From Bordetella petrii (lineage in GTDB: Bacteria > Pseudomonadota > Gammaproteobacteria > Burkholderiales > Burkholderiaceae_B): 64,000 nucleotides of DNA. A program made the translations under genes and the position numbers. Positions 39,760-49,323 of this stretch are shown here, in pieces; position 1 is the first letter of the stretch, and each line of letters begins with the position of its first letter. Location of the stretch: positions 1-64,000 of the forward strand of contig WMBV01000005.1 in assembly GCA_017745595.1 (NCBI GenBank). Direction: 5' to 3'. The notes beneath the pieces are model-generated. The model did no database searches and had not been told where the DNA came from. It saw only the letters and a program-made list of their open reading frames with translations.

Positions 39760-40650
39760 ATGAGCAGTATCGCGTTTATCGGCCTGGGCAACATGGGCGC
39801 CCCCATGGCGCAGAACCTGGTCAAGGCCGGCCATCAACTCACCGTGTTCGACCTGGTGCCCGCCGCCGTCAAGGGCCTGACCGACGCCGGCGCGCGCGCG
39901 GCCAGTTCGGCGGCCGAGGCAGTGCGCGGCGCCGAGATCGTCGTGTCCATGTTGCCCGCCAGCAAGCACGTCGAAGGGCTGTACCTGGGCGACGACCTGC
40001 TGTCCAGCATCGATTCCAGCGCCCTGGTCATCGAATGCAGCACCATTTCGCCCGACTCGGCGCGCAAGGTGGCGGCCGCCGCCCAGGCGCGCGGCCTGGC
40101 CATGATCGACGCGCCGGTCTCGGGCGGCACGGGCGGCGCGGTGGCCGGCACGCTGACCTTCATCGTGGGCGGCGAACAGGCGGCACTGCAGCGCGCCATG
40201 CCGGTGCTGCAGAACATGGGCAAGAACATCTTCCACGCGGGTGCCGCCGGCGCGGGGCAGGTCGCCAAGATCTGCAACAACATGCTGCTGGGCATCCTGA
40301 TGGCCGGCACTTCCGAAGCCCTGGCGCTGGGCGTGGCCAACGGCCTGGATCCGCAGGTGCTGTCGGACATCATCGCCAAGAGCTCGGGCCGCAACTGGGC
40401 CACCGAGCTCTACAATCCGTGGCCCGGGGTCATGGACCACGCGCCCGCGTCGAAGGGCTACGCGGGCGGCTTCGGCGTCGACCTCATGCTCAAAGACCTG
40501 GGCCTGGCCGCCGAATCGGCGTTGTCGTCGCGGGCCACCATTCCCCTGGGCGAGCTGGCGCGCAACCTGTACGCGCTGCACAGCAGCGGCGGCAGCGGCA
40601 AGCTCGACTTCTCCAGCATCGTCAATCTCTACACGCAAAAGGCCACATGA
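39760..40650 (+). CDS. mmsB: 3-hydroxyisobutyrate dehydrogenase
   Basis: The 296-residue enzyme has the NAD-binding start IAFIGLGNMGAPMAQNLVKAGH, the substrate loop DAPVSGGTGGAVAGTLTF near residue 120 and the catalytic lysine in GAGQVAKICNNMLLGI near residue 170. It oxidises 3-hydroxyisobutyrate to methylmalonate semialdehyde, the next step of valine catabolism. CAGGAGAC upstream supports ATG 39760. The final enzyme (MmsA) is not in the window. It overlaps the thioesterase gene by four bases. Confidence 0.93.
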   Translation: MSSIAFIGLGNMGAPMAQNLVKAGHQLTVFDLVPAAVKGLTDAGARAASSAAEAVRGAEIVVSMLPASKHVEGLYLGDDLLSSIDSSALVIECSTISPDSARKVAAAAQARGLAMIDAPVSGGTGGAVAGTLTFIVGGEQAALQRAMPVLQNMGKNIFHAGAAGAGQVAKICNNMLLGILMAGTSEALALGVANGLDPQVLSDIIAKSSGRNWATELYNPWPGVMDHAPASKGYAGGFGVDLMLKDLGLAAESALSSRATIPLGELARNLYALHSSGGSGKLDFSSIVNLYTQKAT

Positions 40651-41114
40651 ACGCTCCCGGCGCGCCTGCCGCCTCGTCGGTCCAAAGCGCGGCGGCCGGC
40701 CAGGCCGCGCAGCGGGTCCACGCCAGCTTCGGCCGCCAGACGGTCATGGCCGCCTTCGGCGCCAGGCTGGCGCGGGTCGAACCCGGGCAGGTCGATATCG
40801 AACTGCCGTTCCGTGCCGACCTGTGCCAGCAAAACGGCTACCTGCATGCCGGCATCTCCACGGCCATTGCCGACAGCGCGGGCGGCTACGCCGCGCTTTC
40901 CCTGTTCGAGGCGGGCGAAGACGTCCTGACCTCGGAATTCAAGATGAATTTCCTGGCCCCCGCCGACGGCGAGCGTTTCCTGGCGACCGGGCGGGTCGTC
41001 AAGCCGGGCCGGCGCCTGTCGGTCTGCCAGGTCGAGGTCCATGCTTACCGCGGCGCGCAAGCCACGCTGTGTCTGGTAGGCTTGATGACCGCCGTGCGGG
41101 TGACGCCGCGCTAG
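40647..41114 (+). CDS. PaaI-family hot-dog thioesterase
   Basis: This 155-residue protein has a flexible Ala-rich N-terminus followed by one hot-dog domain with NGYLHAGISTAIADSAGGYAALS near residue 65, the PaaI-type active-site segment, and FLAPADGERFLATGRVVKPGRRL. It would hydrolyse acyl-CoA thioesters in the cytoplasm. Being translationally coupled to mmsB, it may rescue CoA from stalled intermediates of valine catabolism, which is inference. Confidence 0.83.
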   Translation: MNAPGAPAASSVQSAAAGQAAQRVHASFGRQTVMAAFGARLARVEPGQVDIELPFRADLCQQNGYLHAGISTAIADSAGGYAALSLFEAGEDVLTSEFKMNFLAPADGERFLATGRVVKPGRRLSVCQVEVHAYRGAQATLCLVGLMTAVRVTPR

Positions 41115-41170
41115 CGGTCTTCACCCGCCACGGTTTCCCCACAAGTTCTCTTATTACGCAGCAACGAAGC

Positions 41171-41860
41171 ATGCCCGCCAAAGAACACCATCGAATTTTC
41201 CGTGCGGGCTGGTTGCGTGCCGCCGTACTGGGCGCCAATGACGGCATCGTCTCCACGGCCAGCCTGATCGCGGGCGTGGCCGCGGCCAGCGCCTCGCACG
41301 AGGCCGTCCTGACCTCCGGCCTGGCCGGCCTGGTGGCGGGCTCGCTGTCGATGGCCGCCGGAGAATACGTTTCCGTGCGTTCCCAGGCCGATACCGAGGC
41401 CGCCGACTTGCGGCTCGAGCAGCACGCGCTGACCGGCAATTCGGCCCAGGAACTGCAGGAGCTCACCGACATCTACGTCGGCCGGGGCGTCGCGCCGCCG
41501 CTGGCCCGGCAGGTGGCCGAACAACTGACGCGCCACGACGCGCTGGATGCCCATGCGCGCGACGAGCTGGGCATTTCGGTGCACAACCGGGCGCGGCCGG
41601 TGCAGGCGGCGCTGGCATCGGCGGTATCGTTCGCCAGCGGCGCGGCATTGCCCCTGCTAACCGCGGCGCTGACCCCGGTAAGCCATATCGTGGCGGTGGT
41701 CACGGCCTCGTCGATGGTGTGGCTGGCGGTGCTGGGCGCCATGGCGGCGCAGGCGGGCGGCGCCCCGGTCGGGCCCGCGGCCCTGCGGGTTACCGTGCTG
41801 GGCGGCCTGGCAATGCTGCTGACGGCCGGTGTGGGCGCGCTGTTCGGCGTGGCCGTATAG
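41171..41860 (+). CDS. VIT1/CCC1-family iron/manganese transporter
   Basis: The 229-residue protein has the family start AAVLGANDGIVSTASLIAGV, the paired GLAGLVAGSLSMAAGEYVSVRSQ helix near residue 60, a cytoplasmic helical metal-binding region rich in Glu and His, and three C-terminal membrane helices. VIT/CCC1 proteins move Fe(II) or Mn(II) across membranes in exchange for protons. ATG 41171 is used, with no strong ribosome-binding site visible. The gene ends only 12 bp from convergent ygfZ. Confidence 0.85.
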   Translation: MPAKEHHRIFRAGWLRAAVLGANDGIVSTASLIAGVAAASASHEAVLTSGLAGLVAGSLSMAAGEYVSVRSQADTEAADLRLEQHALTGNSAQELQELTDIYVGRGVAPPLARQVAEQLTRHDALDAHARDELGISVHNRARPVQAALASAVSFASGAALPLLTAALTPVSHIVAVVTASSMVWLAVLGAMAAQAGGAPVGPAALRVTVLGGLAMLLTAGVGALFGVAV

Positions 41861-41871
41861 CGCCGCGCGGG

Positions 41872-42876
41872 TCAGTCGCCGGGGCCTTCAACCAGGGCAT
41901 AGGGCAGCGGCGCCACCGCGATGTGCGGGCCGTCGGGCGCGCCCACGCGCAGTTCGCCGCTGGCCAGGGCGGCCAGGGCAATCTCGAACAGCACGCCATC
42001 GCGCGAGGCATCGATGACGCGCCCGCACGGCTCTTGTGGCTGGGTGGCATCGTAGATATCGGTGCCGGGCGCGGGGGCCTCGGATTTGCCGTCCAGGCGG
42101 CCATAGGCCGCGCGGCGCTTCACGGTGCCGCGGTAGTGGCTGCGCGCCACGACCTCTTGCCCGGGATAACAGCCCTTGGTGAAACTGACGCCGCCCAGCA
42201 GGTCGAGGTTCAGGGTTTGCGGAATGAAAAGATCTTGCGTGGCCGCGCCCACCCAGGGCAGCCCGGCGGCCAGGTCGGCGCCGCGCCACAGGTCGGCGCT
42301 GCCTTGCGCCAGGTGCGGCGCCAGGGCGCCGGCCCGCGCGAGCTGCGCATCGCTGGCGATCCACCACCAGCGCAGGGCGGTACCCGCCGACGGCGCGGCA
42401 ATCCAGGTGCCGCAGTCCAGGTCGACGCGCTGCCAGGCCACGGCCGGCAGCGTGCCGCCCGCGGCGCCCTGCAGCGCGGGCAGGGCGTCGGGCTCGCACC
42501 AGACGCCGGCCACCTGCAACGGCGCCGGCGCCAGCTTGGCCTTGGCGCGCAGCACGAACATCGACAGGCGCTTGATCAGCGCATCGGCCAGGTCGCGCCG
42601 GGCCAGCGCGTACACCTGCGCGGCATCGGCCTGCGAGTCGGCCGGCGCCGCGGGTTTCCAGAGCACCAGGGTGGCCAGCAAGCGGCCCTTGGCGGTGCAG
42701 TATCCTGCCAGCCGGGCGCCATCGGCGGGCAACCCGGTGACGTCCTGGGTCAGTTGGCCGTGCAGGAATGTCAGCGCGTCGGAGCCGGATGCCGCCACCA
42801 CGGCGTAATCGGGCAGGGCGACACAGCGCGCCGAACCATCGGCCTGGGCCGGAATCGAATCAAAAAAAGCATGCAT
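41872..42876 (-). CDS. ygfZ: Folate-binding protein YgfZ (iron-sulfur cluster maintenance)
   Basis: The 334-residue protein resembles the T-domain of aminomethyltransferase and carries the YgfZ signature KGCYPGQEVVARSHYRG near residue 228, with the conserved cysteine, plus FLHGQLTQDVTGL near residue 39. YgfZ/IBA57 proteins use tetrahydrofolate and help repair or assemble certain iron-sulfur enzymes such as MiaB. It is divergent from mltG, with which it forms a conserved neighbourhood. Confidence 0.92.
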   Translation of the reverse strand: MHAFFDSIPAQADGSARCVALPDYAVVAASGSDALTFLHGQLTQDVTGLPADGARLAGYCTAKGRLLATLVLWKPAAPADSQADAAQVYALARRDLADALIKRLSMFVLRAKAKLAPAPLQVAGVWCEPDALPALQGAAGGTLPAVAWQRVDLDCGTWIAAPSAGTALRWWWIASDAQLARAGALAPHLAQGSADLWRGADLAAGLPWVGAATQDLFIPQTLNLDLLGGVSFTKGCYPGQEVVARSHYRGTVKRRAAYGRLDGKSEAPAPGTDIYDATQPQEPCGRVIDASRDGVLFEIALAALASGELRVGAPDGPHIAVAPLPYALVEGPGD

Positions 42877-43043
42877 GGCAAGAGCAGGCGACAAAAAACG
42901 GGCAACCGGGAAGGGCGCCGCCAGGGCGCCCGCGTATACAGCCATGATACCCGGCCACGCGCGCCGCCGCAGGCAAGCCCTTGTCCCCGGCAGGGGCGGC
43001 GCGGCGGCTCGATCGGCCATCATCTATTAAACTTCGCAGTCTT

Positions 43044-44054
43044 ATGAAAAAGCTTTGCCTTTATTTCCTGCTCGCCTGCCTGTCGGCCGCATTGCTGGCG
43101 GCCGCGGCGGCCGGCGGCGCCTGGTTCTGGGTGAACCGGGCCCTGGACCTGCCCGCCGAGAAGGTCGAATTCATCGTGGCGCCTGGCAGTACGCCGCGCG
43201 CGGTGGCGCGCGCCATGAAAGAAGCCGGCATTCCCATCTGGGAAGACGGCTTCGCGTGGCTGGCCCGGCTGTCCGAGCGCGACAAGCTGATCAAGGCCGG
43301 CGGCTACGAGGCGCGCGCCGGCGATTCCCCGTGGCGGCTGCTCGACCGCCTGGCGCGCGGCGACATGGTCCAGCGCCAGATCACTTTTCTCGAGGGCTGG
43401 ACCTACGCCCAGTTCCGCCAGGCGCTGCGAGCCAATCCCGACATCAAGCAGACCCTGGGCGACATCGGCGACGCCGCCCTGATGGCCCGGCTCGATTCGC
43501 CCATAAAAGAACCCGAAGGGCTGTTCTTTCCGGACACCTATGTGTTCACGCCGGGCACTTCCGACTTCGACCTGCTGCGCCGGGCCTACCAGCAGCAGCA
43601 GCAGGTGCTGGCCGAGATCTGGGCCGAACGCCAGCCCGATTTGCCGCTGGACACGCCCTACGAGGCGCTGATATTGGCCTCGATCATCGAAAAAGAAACA
43701 GGCCACGGCCCCGAGCGCACGCGCGTGGCCGGCGTATTCGTCAACCGGCTGCGGCTGGGCATGATGCTGCAGACCGATCCTTCTGTCATCTACGGGATGG
43801 GCGAACGCTATCAGGGGCGCATCCGGCGCGCCGACCTGCAGGCCGACACACCCTGGAATACCTACACGCGCGCGGGGCTGCCGCCCACGCCCATCGCCGC
43901 CGCGGGGCGCGCCTCGCTGCTGGCCGCGGTCCAGCCCGAGCGCCACAAATACCTGTACTTTGTTTCGCGCGGCAATGGCACCAGCGAGTTTTCGGCTAAC
44001 CTGTCCGAACACAATCGCAACGTGACGCGCTATATCCTGGGCCGTGACCGATGA
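43044..44054 (+). CDS. mltG: Endolytic murein transglycosylase
   Basis: The 336-residue protein has one N-terminal membrane helix (residues 5-28), a LysM-like region and the YceG-like catalytic domain with [16 protein letters not shown], whose glutamate is the catalytic residue, followed by [16 protein letters not shown] and [19 protein letters not shown]. It cuts nascent glycan strands in the periplasm and so sets strand length. It overlaps tmk by four bases; the order ygfZ / mltG-tmk-holB is conserved in proteobacteria. Confidence 0.95.
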   Translation: MKKLCLYFLLACLSAALLAAAAAGGAWFWVNRALDLPAEKVEFIVAPGSTPRAVARAMKEAGIPIWEDGFAWLARLSERDKLIKAGGYEARAGDSPWRLLDRLARGDMVQRQITFLEGWTYAQFRQALRANPDIKQTLGDIGDAALMARLDSPIKEPEGLFFPDTYVFTPGTSDFDLLRRAYQQQQQVLAEIWAERQPDLPLDTPYEALILASIIEKETGHGPERTRVAGVFVNRLRLGMMLQTDPSVIYGMGERYQGRIRRADLQADTPWNTYTRAGLPPTPIAAAGRASLLAAVQPERHKYLYFVSRGNGTSEFSANLSEHNRNVTRYILGRDR

Positions 44055-44671
44055 CTGCACGCGGACGTTTCATTACCCTCGAAGGCGTCGACGGCGCCGG
44101 CAAAAGCACCCATGCCGCATGGCTGGCCGACACGCTGCGGGCCTGGGGGCATAGCGTGGTCGCTACCCGCGAACCCGGCGGCACGCCGCTGGGCGAAACC
44201 CTGCGCAAGCTGGTGCTGTCCGAGTCCATGAGCCTCGATACCGAAACCCTGCTGATGTTCGCGGCGCGCTGCGAGCATCTGTCGCAGGTCATCGAACCCG
44301 CCCTGGCGCGTGGCGACTGGGTGGTGTGCGACCGCTACACCGACGCCACGTATGCCTATCAGGGGGGCGGACGGCAGTTGGGCGCCGACCGTGTCGCCGT
44401 GCTCGAACACTGGATGCGGCCGGCGCTGCAGCCCGATCGCACGTGGCTGTTCGATGTGCCCCTCGAGCTGGCCCGCGCCCGGCTGGCCGATTCCCGCCAG
44501 CCCGATCGTTTCGAACGCGAAGAAGCGGCGTTTTTCGAGCGCACGCGCGCCGCCTACCACGCGCGCGCCGCCGCCCATCCGGACCGCATCCGCATTGTCG
44601 ACTCGAGCCGGCCCGTCGAACAGGTGCGCGCCCAGTTGCAGGCCGAGCTCCGGGCGCTGGAGGCCGCATGA
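44051..44671 (+). CDS. tmk: Thymidylate kinase
   Basis: The 206-residue kinase has the P-loop [20 protein letters not shown], the DRY-like motif [16 protein letters not shown] and the lid region [21 protein letters not shown]. It phosphorylates dTMP to dTDP. Overlaps of four bases with both mltG and holB show a compact, coupled operon. Confidence 0.96.
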   Translation: MTARGRFITLEGVDGAGKSTHAAWLADTLRAWGHSVVATREPGGTPLGETLRKLVLSESMSLDTETLLMFAARCEHLSQVIEPALARGDWVVCDRYTDATYAYQGGGRQLGADRVAVLEHWMRPALQPDRTWLFDVPLELARARLADSRQPDRFEREEAAFFERTRAAYHARAAAHPDRIRIVDSSRPVEQVRAQLQAELRALEAA

Positions 44672-45777
44672 GTCCGCCGGGCCGCTCCAAAAAACAGTCG
44701 CCCACCGCGCAAGACGGCGCGTCCGCGCCCGCGGCGGGTTTTCTGCCCTGGCAGCGCGATATCGCCCGCGCCTGGCTGGCCGAACGCGAACGCTTCGCCC
44801 ACGCCTGGCTGGTGCATGGCATGGCGGGCATCGGCAAGCTGGATTTCGCCTCGGCCGCCGCGGCCAGCCTGTTGTGCGAATCGCCGCGCGATCACCTGGC
44901 GTGCGGCCAGTGTCCGGCCTGTGCCTGGGTAGCCAGCGGCAATCATCCCGATTTGCGCCGCATCCGGCCCGAGGCCATCGCCCTGCAAGAAGGAGCCGAC
45001 GCGGCCGAAGACGGCGAAGCGGCCGAGCCGGCCACCGGCACGGCCGCCAAGCGCGCCCCCTCGAAAGAAATCCGCATCGACCAGATCCGCGCGCTGGAAT
45101 CCTGGTTCAACACGGCCACTCATCGCGGCGGCTGGCGCGTGGCGCTGCTGTATCCCGCGCAGGCCTTGAACGTCATCTCGGCCAACGCCTTGCTCAAGGT
45201 GCTGGAAGAGCCGCCGCCGCACACCGTGTTCTTGCTGGTGGCCGATGCTCCCGACCGCCTGCTGCCCACGCTGGTGTCGCGTTGCCGCCGCTTGCCGTTG
45301 CCGGCGCCCGGCCCGGCGCAAGCGCTGCAGTGGCTGCAGGCGCAGGGCATCGATTCGGCCGCGGATTGGCTGGCCGCGGCGGGCGGCGCGCCGCTGGCCG
45401 CCTTGCGCCTGGCGCAAGGCGGTGAGCAGGCCTGCCCCGAATGGCTGTCGCAATTGGTCGCGCCCCTGGCCCAGGGGCAGGCGCCCGATATCGGGGCGCT
45501 GTCCGAGCGGCTGGAGAAAATCGCCGCGCTCGACTGGATCGACGCCTTGCAGCGGCTGTGCGCCGACCTGGTCCTGGCGGGCGTGGGGGCGCCGGTGCGT
45601 TATTTCCCGTCGCTGGCCAAGGCGGTAGGGCAGGCGGCGGCGCGTGCCGACGCGGTGCGCCTGGCCGACGGCGCGCGCTGGCTGACGCAGCAGCGGCGCC
45701 TGGCCACCCATCCGCTGAATGCCAAGCTGTTCGCGCACGCGACCCTGCAGCGCGTGGTGCTATCCTGCCAAAAATAG
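44668..45777 (+). CDS. holB: DNA polymerase III subunit delta prime
   Basis: The 369-residue protein has a clamp-loader AAA+ domain with the degenerate P-loop [11 protein letters not shown] typical of delta prime, a zinc module ([16 protein letters not shown]) near residue 70, [19 protein letters not shown] and the SRC motif ([10 protein letters not shown]). Delta prime is the stator of the clamp loader and does not hydrolyse ATP. Residues 105-133 form an Ala/Glu-rich insert. It starts inside the tmk stop. Confidence 0.93.
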   Translation: MSPPGRSKKQSPTAQDGASAPAAGFLPWQRDIARAWLAERERFAHAWLVHGMAGIGKLDFASAAAASLLCESPRDHLACGQCPACAWVASGNHPDLRRIRPEAIALQEGADAAEDGEAAEPATGTAAKRAPSKEIRIDQIRALESWFNTATHRGGWRVALLYPAQALNVISANALLKVLEEPPPHTVFLLVADAPDRLLPTLVSRCRRLPLPAPGPAQALQWLQAQGIDSAADWLAAAGGAPLAALRLAQGGEQACPEWLSQLVAPLAQGQAPDIGALSERLEKIAALDWIDALQRLCADLVLAGVGAPVRYFPSLAKAVGQAAARADAVRLADGARWLTQQRRLATHPLNAKLFAHATLQRVVLSCQK

Positions 45778-45836
45778 GCCCGCACCCGACCGCCCGCGCG
45801 CGGCGCCGGGCCGCCCCGATCACTGAGTAGCCTTTC

Positions 45837-46607
45837 ATGTACGTCGATTCACACTGCCATCTGAATTTTCCCGAGCTGGCGCAAGAACTTCCCGATATCC
45901 TGCAGCGCATGGCCGCCAACCAGGTCACGCATGCGCTGGTGGTCAGCGTCGACATGCCCGACTGGCCCGGCCTGATCGAGCTGGTCGAGCCGCATCGCAA
46001 CCTGTGGGCCTCGGTGGGGGTGCATCCCGACTACGAAGCCACCTCCGATCCCAGCGAGGCCGAACTGCTGCGGTTGTCGCGCCATCCCAAGGTGGTGGCC
46101 ATCGGCGAGACGGGGCTCGACTACTACCGGCTGAGCGAGCCGCTGGACTGGCAGCGCGAACGCTTCCGGCGCCATATCCGCGTGGCGCGGCAGGCGAATC
46201 TGCCGCTCATCATCCATACCCGGGAATCGGTGGCCGATACCCTGCGCATTCTGCGCGAAGAGAACGCGGCCGAAGTCGGCGGCGTCATGCACTGTTTTAC
46301 CGAGTCGTGGGACATGGCGCGGGCCGCCATGGATCTGAATTTCCATATCTCGCTGTCCGGCATTGTCACCTTCAAGAACGCCGCCATCGTGCACGAGGTC
46401 GCGGCCAAGATGCCGCTGGAGCGCCTGCTGATCGAGACCGATTCGCCCTATCTGGCGCCCGTGCCGTTCCGGGGCAAGCGCAACGACCCTTCGAAGGTCA
46501 TCCACGTGGCCGAGAAAATCGCCGAACTGCGGGAGGTCGACGTGGCGCAGGTGGCACGGGCGTCGACAGAGAATTTTTTCAATCTATTCAGTAAGATAGA
46601 TCGATAA
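45837..46607 (+). CDS. TatD-family metal-dependent hydrolase
   Basis: The 256-residue TIM-barrel protein has the metal ligands DSHCHLNF (residues 4-11), the glutamate in AIGETGLDYYR, HTRES, the histidine in VMHCFTESWD and DSPYLAPVP. Members of this group (YcfH-like) are DNases or D-aminoacyl-tRNA deacylases. Its place after holB is conserved. Directly after its stop begins an AT-rich 14-bp tandem array. Confidence 0.9.
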   Translation: MYVDSHCHLNFPELAQELPDILQRMAANQVTHALVVSVDMPDWPGLIELVEPHRNLWASVGVHPDYEATSDPSEAELLRLSRHPKVVAIGETGLDYYRLSEPLDWQRERFRRHIRVARQANLPLIIHTRESVADTLRILREENAAEVGGVMHCFTESWDMARAAMDLNFHISLSGIVTFKNAAIVHEVAAKMPLERLLIETDSPYLAPVPFRGKRNDPSKVIHVAEKIAELREVDVAQVARASTENFFNLFSKIDR

Positions 46608-46609
46608 TC

Positions 46610-46707
46610 TAAGCTATTTTATTTAAAGTAAATTATCTGGAGTGATTTCTTTAAAGTGAAATATCTAAAGCTGAATATCTGAAGTCAAATAGTTAAAGTA
46701 TTACTTT
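46610..46707. repeat. AT-rich 14-bp tandem repeat array (6-7 units)
   Basis: Six exact-length 14-bp units run from 46624 to 46707 without gaps: 46624, 46638, 46652, 46666, 46680 and 46694, with a decayed seventh at 46610. The consensus is about TAAAGTGAAATATC; units at 46652 and 46666 differ at only three positions. The array starts three bases after the tatD-like stop and ends 13 bases before the ankyrin gene, so it fills the promoter region. The base composition is strikingly AT-rich against a GC-rich background. Confidence 0.88.
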
Positions 46708-46720
46708 AAGAGTGCACGCG

Positions 46721-47578
46721 ATGAATCTCTCTCTGTTGATGCCCGCGGCCCTGCGCCAGACCTTGATAGCCTGCACGCTGGCGGTGGCGGCCGCCTACGC
46801 CGCGCCGGCTGCCCAAGCCGCCGCCGCCCCCGGTAACTGGTGGGTGTATGTGCATAACGACAACGCCCCCGAGATCCGCGAACTGCTGGCCGGCGGGGCC
46901 GATCCCAACGTGCGCTACAAGAATGGCCAGCCCGCGCTGATGCGCGCGGTCGTGGATGGCGCCTGGGGGGTCTTCGACGTACTGGCGGCCGATCCGCGCA
47001 CCGATCTCGAGGCCGTGAACCCGGCCAATGAAACCGCCCTGATGTACCTGGCGGTGGCGGGCCAGACCGACCGCGCCCGCGCCCTGATCGCACGCGGGGC
47101 GAAGGTCAATCGCCTGGGCTGGACGCCGCTGCACTATGCGGCCTCGAAAGGCCACGTGGACACGGCCAAGCTGCTGCTGGCGCACCAGGCCATGGTGAAT
47201 GCGCCGTCGCCCGACGGCACGACCCCCCTGATGATGGCGGGCTTGTCCGGCAGCCGCGACATGGTGCAATTACTGCTGAACGCCGGCGCCGATCCCACCA
47301 CGCGCAATCTCAAGGGCCAGAACGCCGCCGATTGGGCCTATCAGGGCAAGGCGGGAAAACTGGGCGCCGAACTCACCGCGCTGATCGCCGCGGCGCAGCA
47401 GCGCCGCGATGCGCAGCGCCAGGGGCAGGGGGCGGCGCCCGCGCCGGCATCATCGGCCGCGCAGTCGCCGTCGCAAACGCCCGCGCCGTCACAGCCGCCG
47501 CCGGCGGCCCAGGCTCCCGCCGAACCGGAATCGCCGGCGCTGTCCGGGGTGTCGGGCGTGAAGCTGAACAAGTACTGA
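46721..47578 (+). CDS. Exported ankyrin-repeat protein
   Basis: The 285-residue protein has a signal peptide (about residues 1-34, ending PAAQA), then four to five ankyrin repeats: EIRELLAGGADPNVRYKNGQPALMRAV, the segments ending in ETALMYLAVAGQTDRARAL, GWTPLHYAASKGHVDTAKLLL and GTTPLMMAGLSGSRDMVQLLL. A Pro/Ala/Gln-rich tail of about 60 residues follows. Periplasmic ankyrin proteins are often linked to stress resistance, but the partner here is unknown. ATG 46721 keeps the signal peptide intact; GTG 46712 is an alternative. Its promoter region is the 14-bp array. Confidence 0.85.
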   Translation: MNLSLLMPAALRQTLIACTLAVAAAYAAPAAQAAAAPGNWWVYVHNDNAPEIRELLAGGADPNVRYKNGQPALMRAVVDGAWGVFDVLAADPRTDLEAVNPANETALMYLAVAGQTDRARALIARGAKVNRLGWTPLHYAASKGHVDTAKLLLAHQAMVNAPSPDGTTPLMMAGLSGSRDMVQLLLNAGADPTTRNLKGQNAADWAYQGKAGKLGAELTALIAAAQQRRDAQRQGQGAAPAPASSAAQSPSQTPAPSQPPPAAQAPAEPESPALSGVSGVKLNKY

Positions 47579-47605
47579 AGAGAAAGCCGCCACTTCAGGT
47601 CTTCA

Positions 47606-47636
47606 GGTGCCTGACACCCTGCGGGAGTCAGACACC
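47606..47636. repeat. Dispersed palindrome, locus 7 (single copy)
   Basis: One 31-bp copy with arms GTGCCTGAC / GTCAGACAC and the core ACCCTGCGGGA, between convergent ankyrin and TPR-like genes. No second copy follows at the usual distance. Confidence 0.85.
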
Positions 47637-47676
47637 TGGGTCGCCTGGATCGGTCCTGCATCGGCGGCTGCATGCG

Positions 47677-48303
47677 TCACGGCAACACCGCGCGCAAGTA
47701 CCGTGTCCGGTCGAAGTCCTGGAAAAGCAGGGTGTTGACCTCGCGCTGCGGCCCGGCCGGCGTGGCGGCCAGCAGGTCGGCGGCCAGGCGTGGCCCGCGC
47801 GGATCGCGCGCCAGCAATTGCGTCATGACGTAGTTCGGATCGTGCGCGGGGGCCGGCAGGGCGCTCGCGTAGCGCCGTCCGGCGTCGGCGTAGCAATCCA
47901 GCGGCAGGGGCGCGGGCTGCACCCGTTCGCGCAGCATGCATTGCAGCATCTTGCGTTCGGCGGACAGGCCCGCATCGGGCAATTGCGCGTAATCCGCCAG
48001 CGCCTCGGTGTAGCGGCGCAAGGCCGTGCGCAAGTCCGCCCGCAGCAGGCGCAGGGTGTCGTCGTCCGGCGCTTGCCGCAACGCCTCATCGGCCAGTGCC
48101 AGGGCCTGGCACTGGCGGGCCGGGTCGCCTTGGGCGGCCTGGTACAGGGCCCGGGCCTGGGCGCCGGCGGCGGCCCGGGATGCGCCGGCCGCGAGTGGGG
48201 TTTCGTCCGGCGCCGCGGCCCCGGGTGAAACCGGGCCGGCCCAGGCCGGCAGCAGCGCGGCCCAGGCCAGGGCCGCACCCGCCAGAAAGCGCGCCGCCGC
48301 CAT
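47677..48303 (-). CDS. Exported hypothetical protein with TPR-like helices
   Basis: I do not recognise this 208-residue protein. It starts with a signal peptide (residues 1-22, ending PAWAG). The middle has helix pairs such as QGDPARQCQALALADEALRQ, DDDTLRLLRADLRTALRRYTEA and QLPDAGLSAERKMLQCML that resemble tetratricopeptide repeats. It is four bases downstream of the next unknown gene on the same strand, so both are likely one operon. Two to three cysteines could form a disulfide in the periplasm. Confidence 0.65.
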   Translation of the reverse strand: MAAARFLAGAALAWAALLPAWAGPVSPGAAAPDETPLAAGASRAAAGAQARALYQAAQGDPARQCQALALADEALRQAPDDDTLRLLRADLRTALRRYTEALADYAQLPDAGLSAERKMLQCMLRERVQPAPLPLDCYADAGRRYASALPAPAHDPNYVMTQLLARDPRGPRLAADLLAATPAGPQREVNTLLFQDFDRTRYLRAVLP

Positions 48304-48307
48304 GCGC

Positions 48308-49042
48308 TCAGGCCAGCGCCAGCGGCAGCTCGCGCTCGGTGGTGGCGGGCATGGGAGTAGCGCGGCCGGCCGCGGTCTCGAAGATATAGCCGGCCGAGAT
48401 CACGAGCGCGACGGCCTGGCCGTGGCGCACCTCGGGCAGCTCCCATTCGGCCGCGCCGATCGGGACGTATTCGTCGGTGGGCCAGTAGCCGGGCTCGCCC
48501 AGCGCCAGCGGATGCGACTGGCCCGGCTGCCCGTCGAGCGACAGGCGCGCCGACGCGAAAAACCGGACCGAGCCGGCCTGCATCGCCGAGGTATAGCCCA
48601 TCGCCGATACCGAGACGACGCCGTCTTTCACCGTGTAGTGCCCGCGCGCGAAATACGAGCCGTTGACGCCCGTGCCGCGGGCCGGCAGGTAGGCCAGCTG
48701 CCGCAGGGTGAACGGAAACTGGCCCTCGACATACTGGGCGACTTCGCCGCTGCGCGCGGCCAGTACCTTGCCGGTGGCAATCAGGCCCGCCATGTGGCGG
48801 GCCGCCCCGGCGGCGGACTGCGAGCCGGCCAGCGTATAGCCGGGCTCTACGGCATGGCACAGGCGCATGACGGCCAGCCGGTTGCCATCGTCATTCATGA
48901 AGCGGCGCAGCATGGATTCGGCGCCGGCCCGGTCGGCGGGCCGGCCGGTGCCGCGGTGGGGGTTGGTATGCCAGGGCGTGAGCGTCAACACGTCATTGGC
49001 ATGGCGCAGCACGACCGGCGTAGATTGAAATCCAATAGACAT
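48308..49042 (-). CDS. Hypothetical protein, family not recognised
   Basis: A 244-residue soluble protein with no signal peptide or membrane helix. Visible features are SMLRRFMNDDGNRLAVMRLCH near residue 43, FTLRQLAYLPARGTGVNGSYFARGHYTVKDG near the middle and a beta-rich second half (VSVSAMGYTSAMQAGSVRFFASARLSL, VALVISAGYIFETAAG). Nothing in it names an enzyme class. It is translated just ahead of the TPR-like exported protein, so the two may act together. Coding is supported by typical codon-position GC bias and clean spacing to neighbours. Confidence 0.6.
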   Translation of the reverse strand: MSIGFQSTPVVLRHANDVLTLTPWHTNPHRGTGRPADRAGAESMLRRFMNDDGNRLAVMRLCHAVEPGYTLAGSQSAAGAARHMAGLIATGKVLAARSGEVAQYVEGQFPFTLRQLAYLPARGTGVNGSYFARGHYTVKDGVVSVSAMGYTSAMQAGSVRFFASARLSLDGQPGQSHPLALGEPGYWPTDEYVPIGAAEWELPEVRHGQAVALVISAGYIFETAAGRATPMPATTERELPLALA

Positions 49043-49323
49043 ATCAGGCCTCGCGCAAGATAAGGTTGCCGCGATGCGTACCTTCGCATACGCGCAGAGA
49101 ACCCAGAAATTCTATCGGCCGCCCTATTGCAGCCTCGCCTCGGACGGCAACACGATGTAAGCCCGGCGCTTCCTTTACCGGCCCTTGCGTTGCGCCGGGG
49201 GCGCGGGCTGGCGCGGCCGGGGCGGCGCCCAGGTCGCGCGCGACGCGGCAATGCTTTGCAAGAAGTGAAACCGGGAAATTGCGGGGCAGGGCAATCCAGT
49301 GGGGCCAGGCAGTCCGCGGCTAC

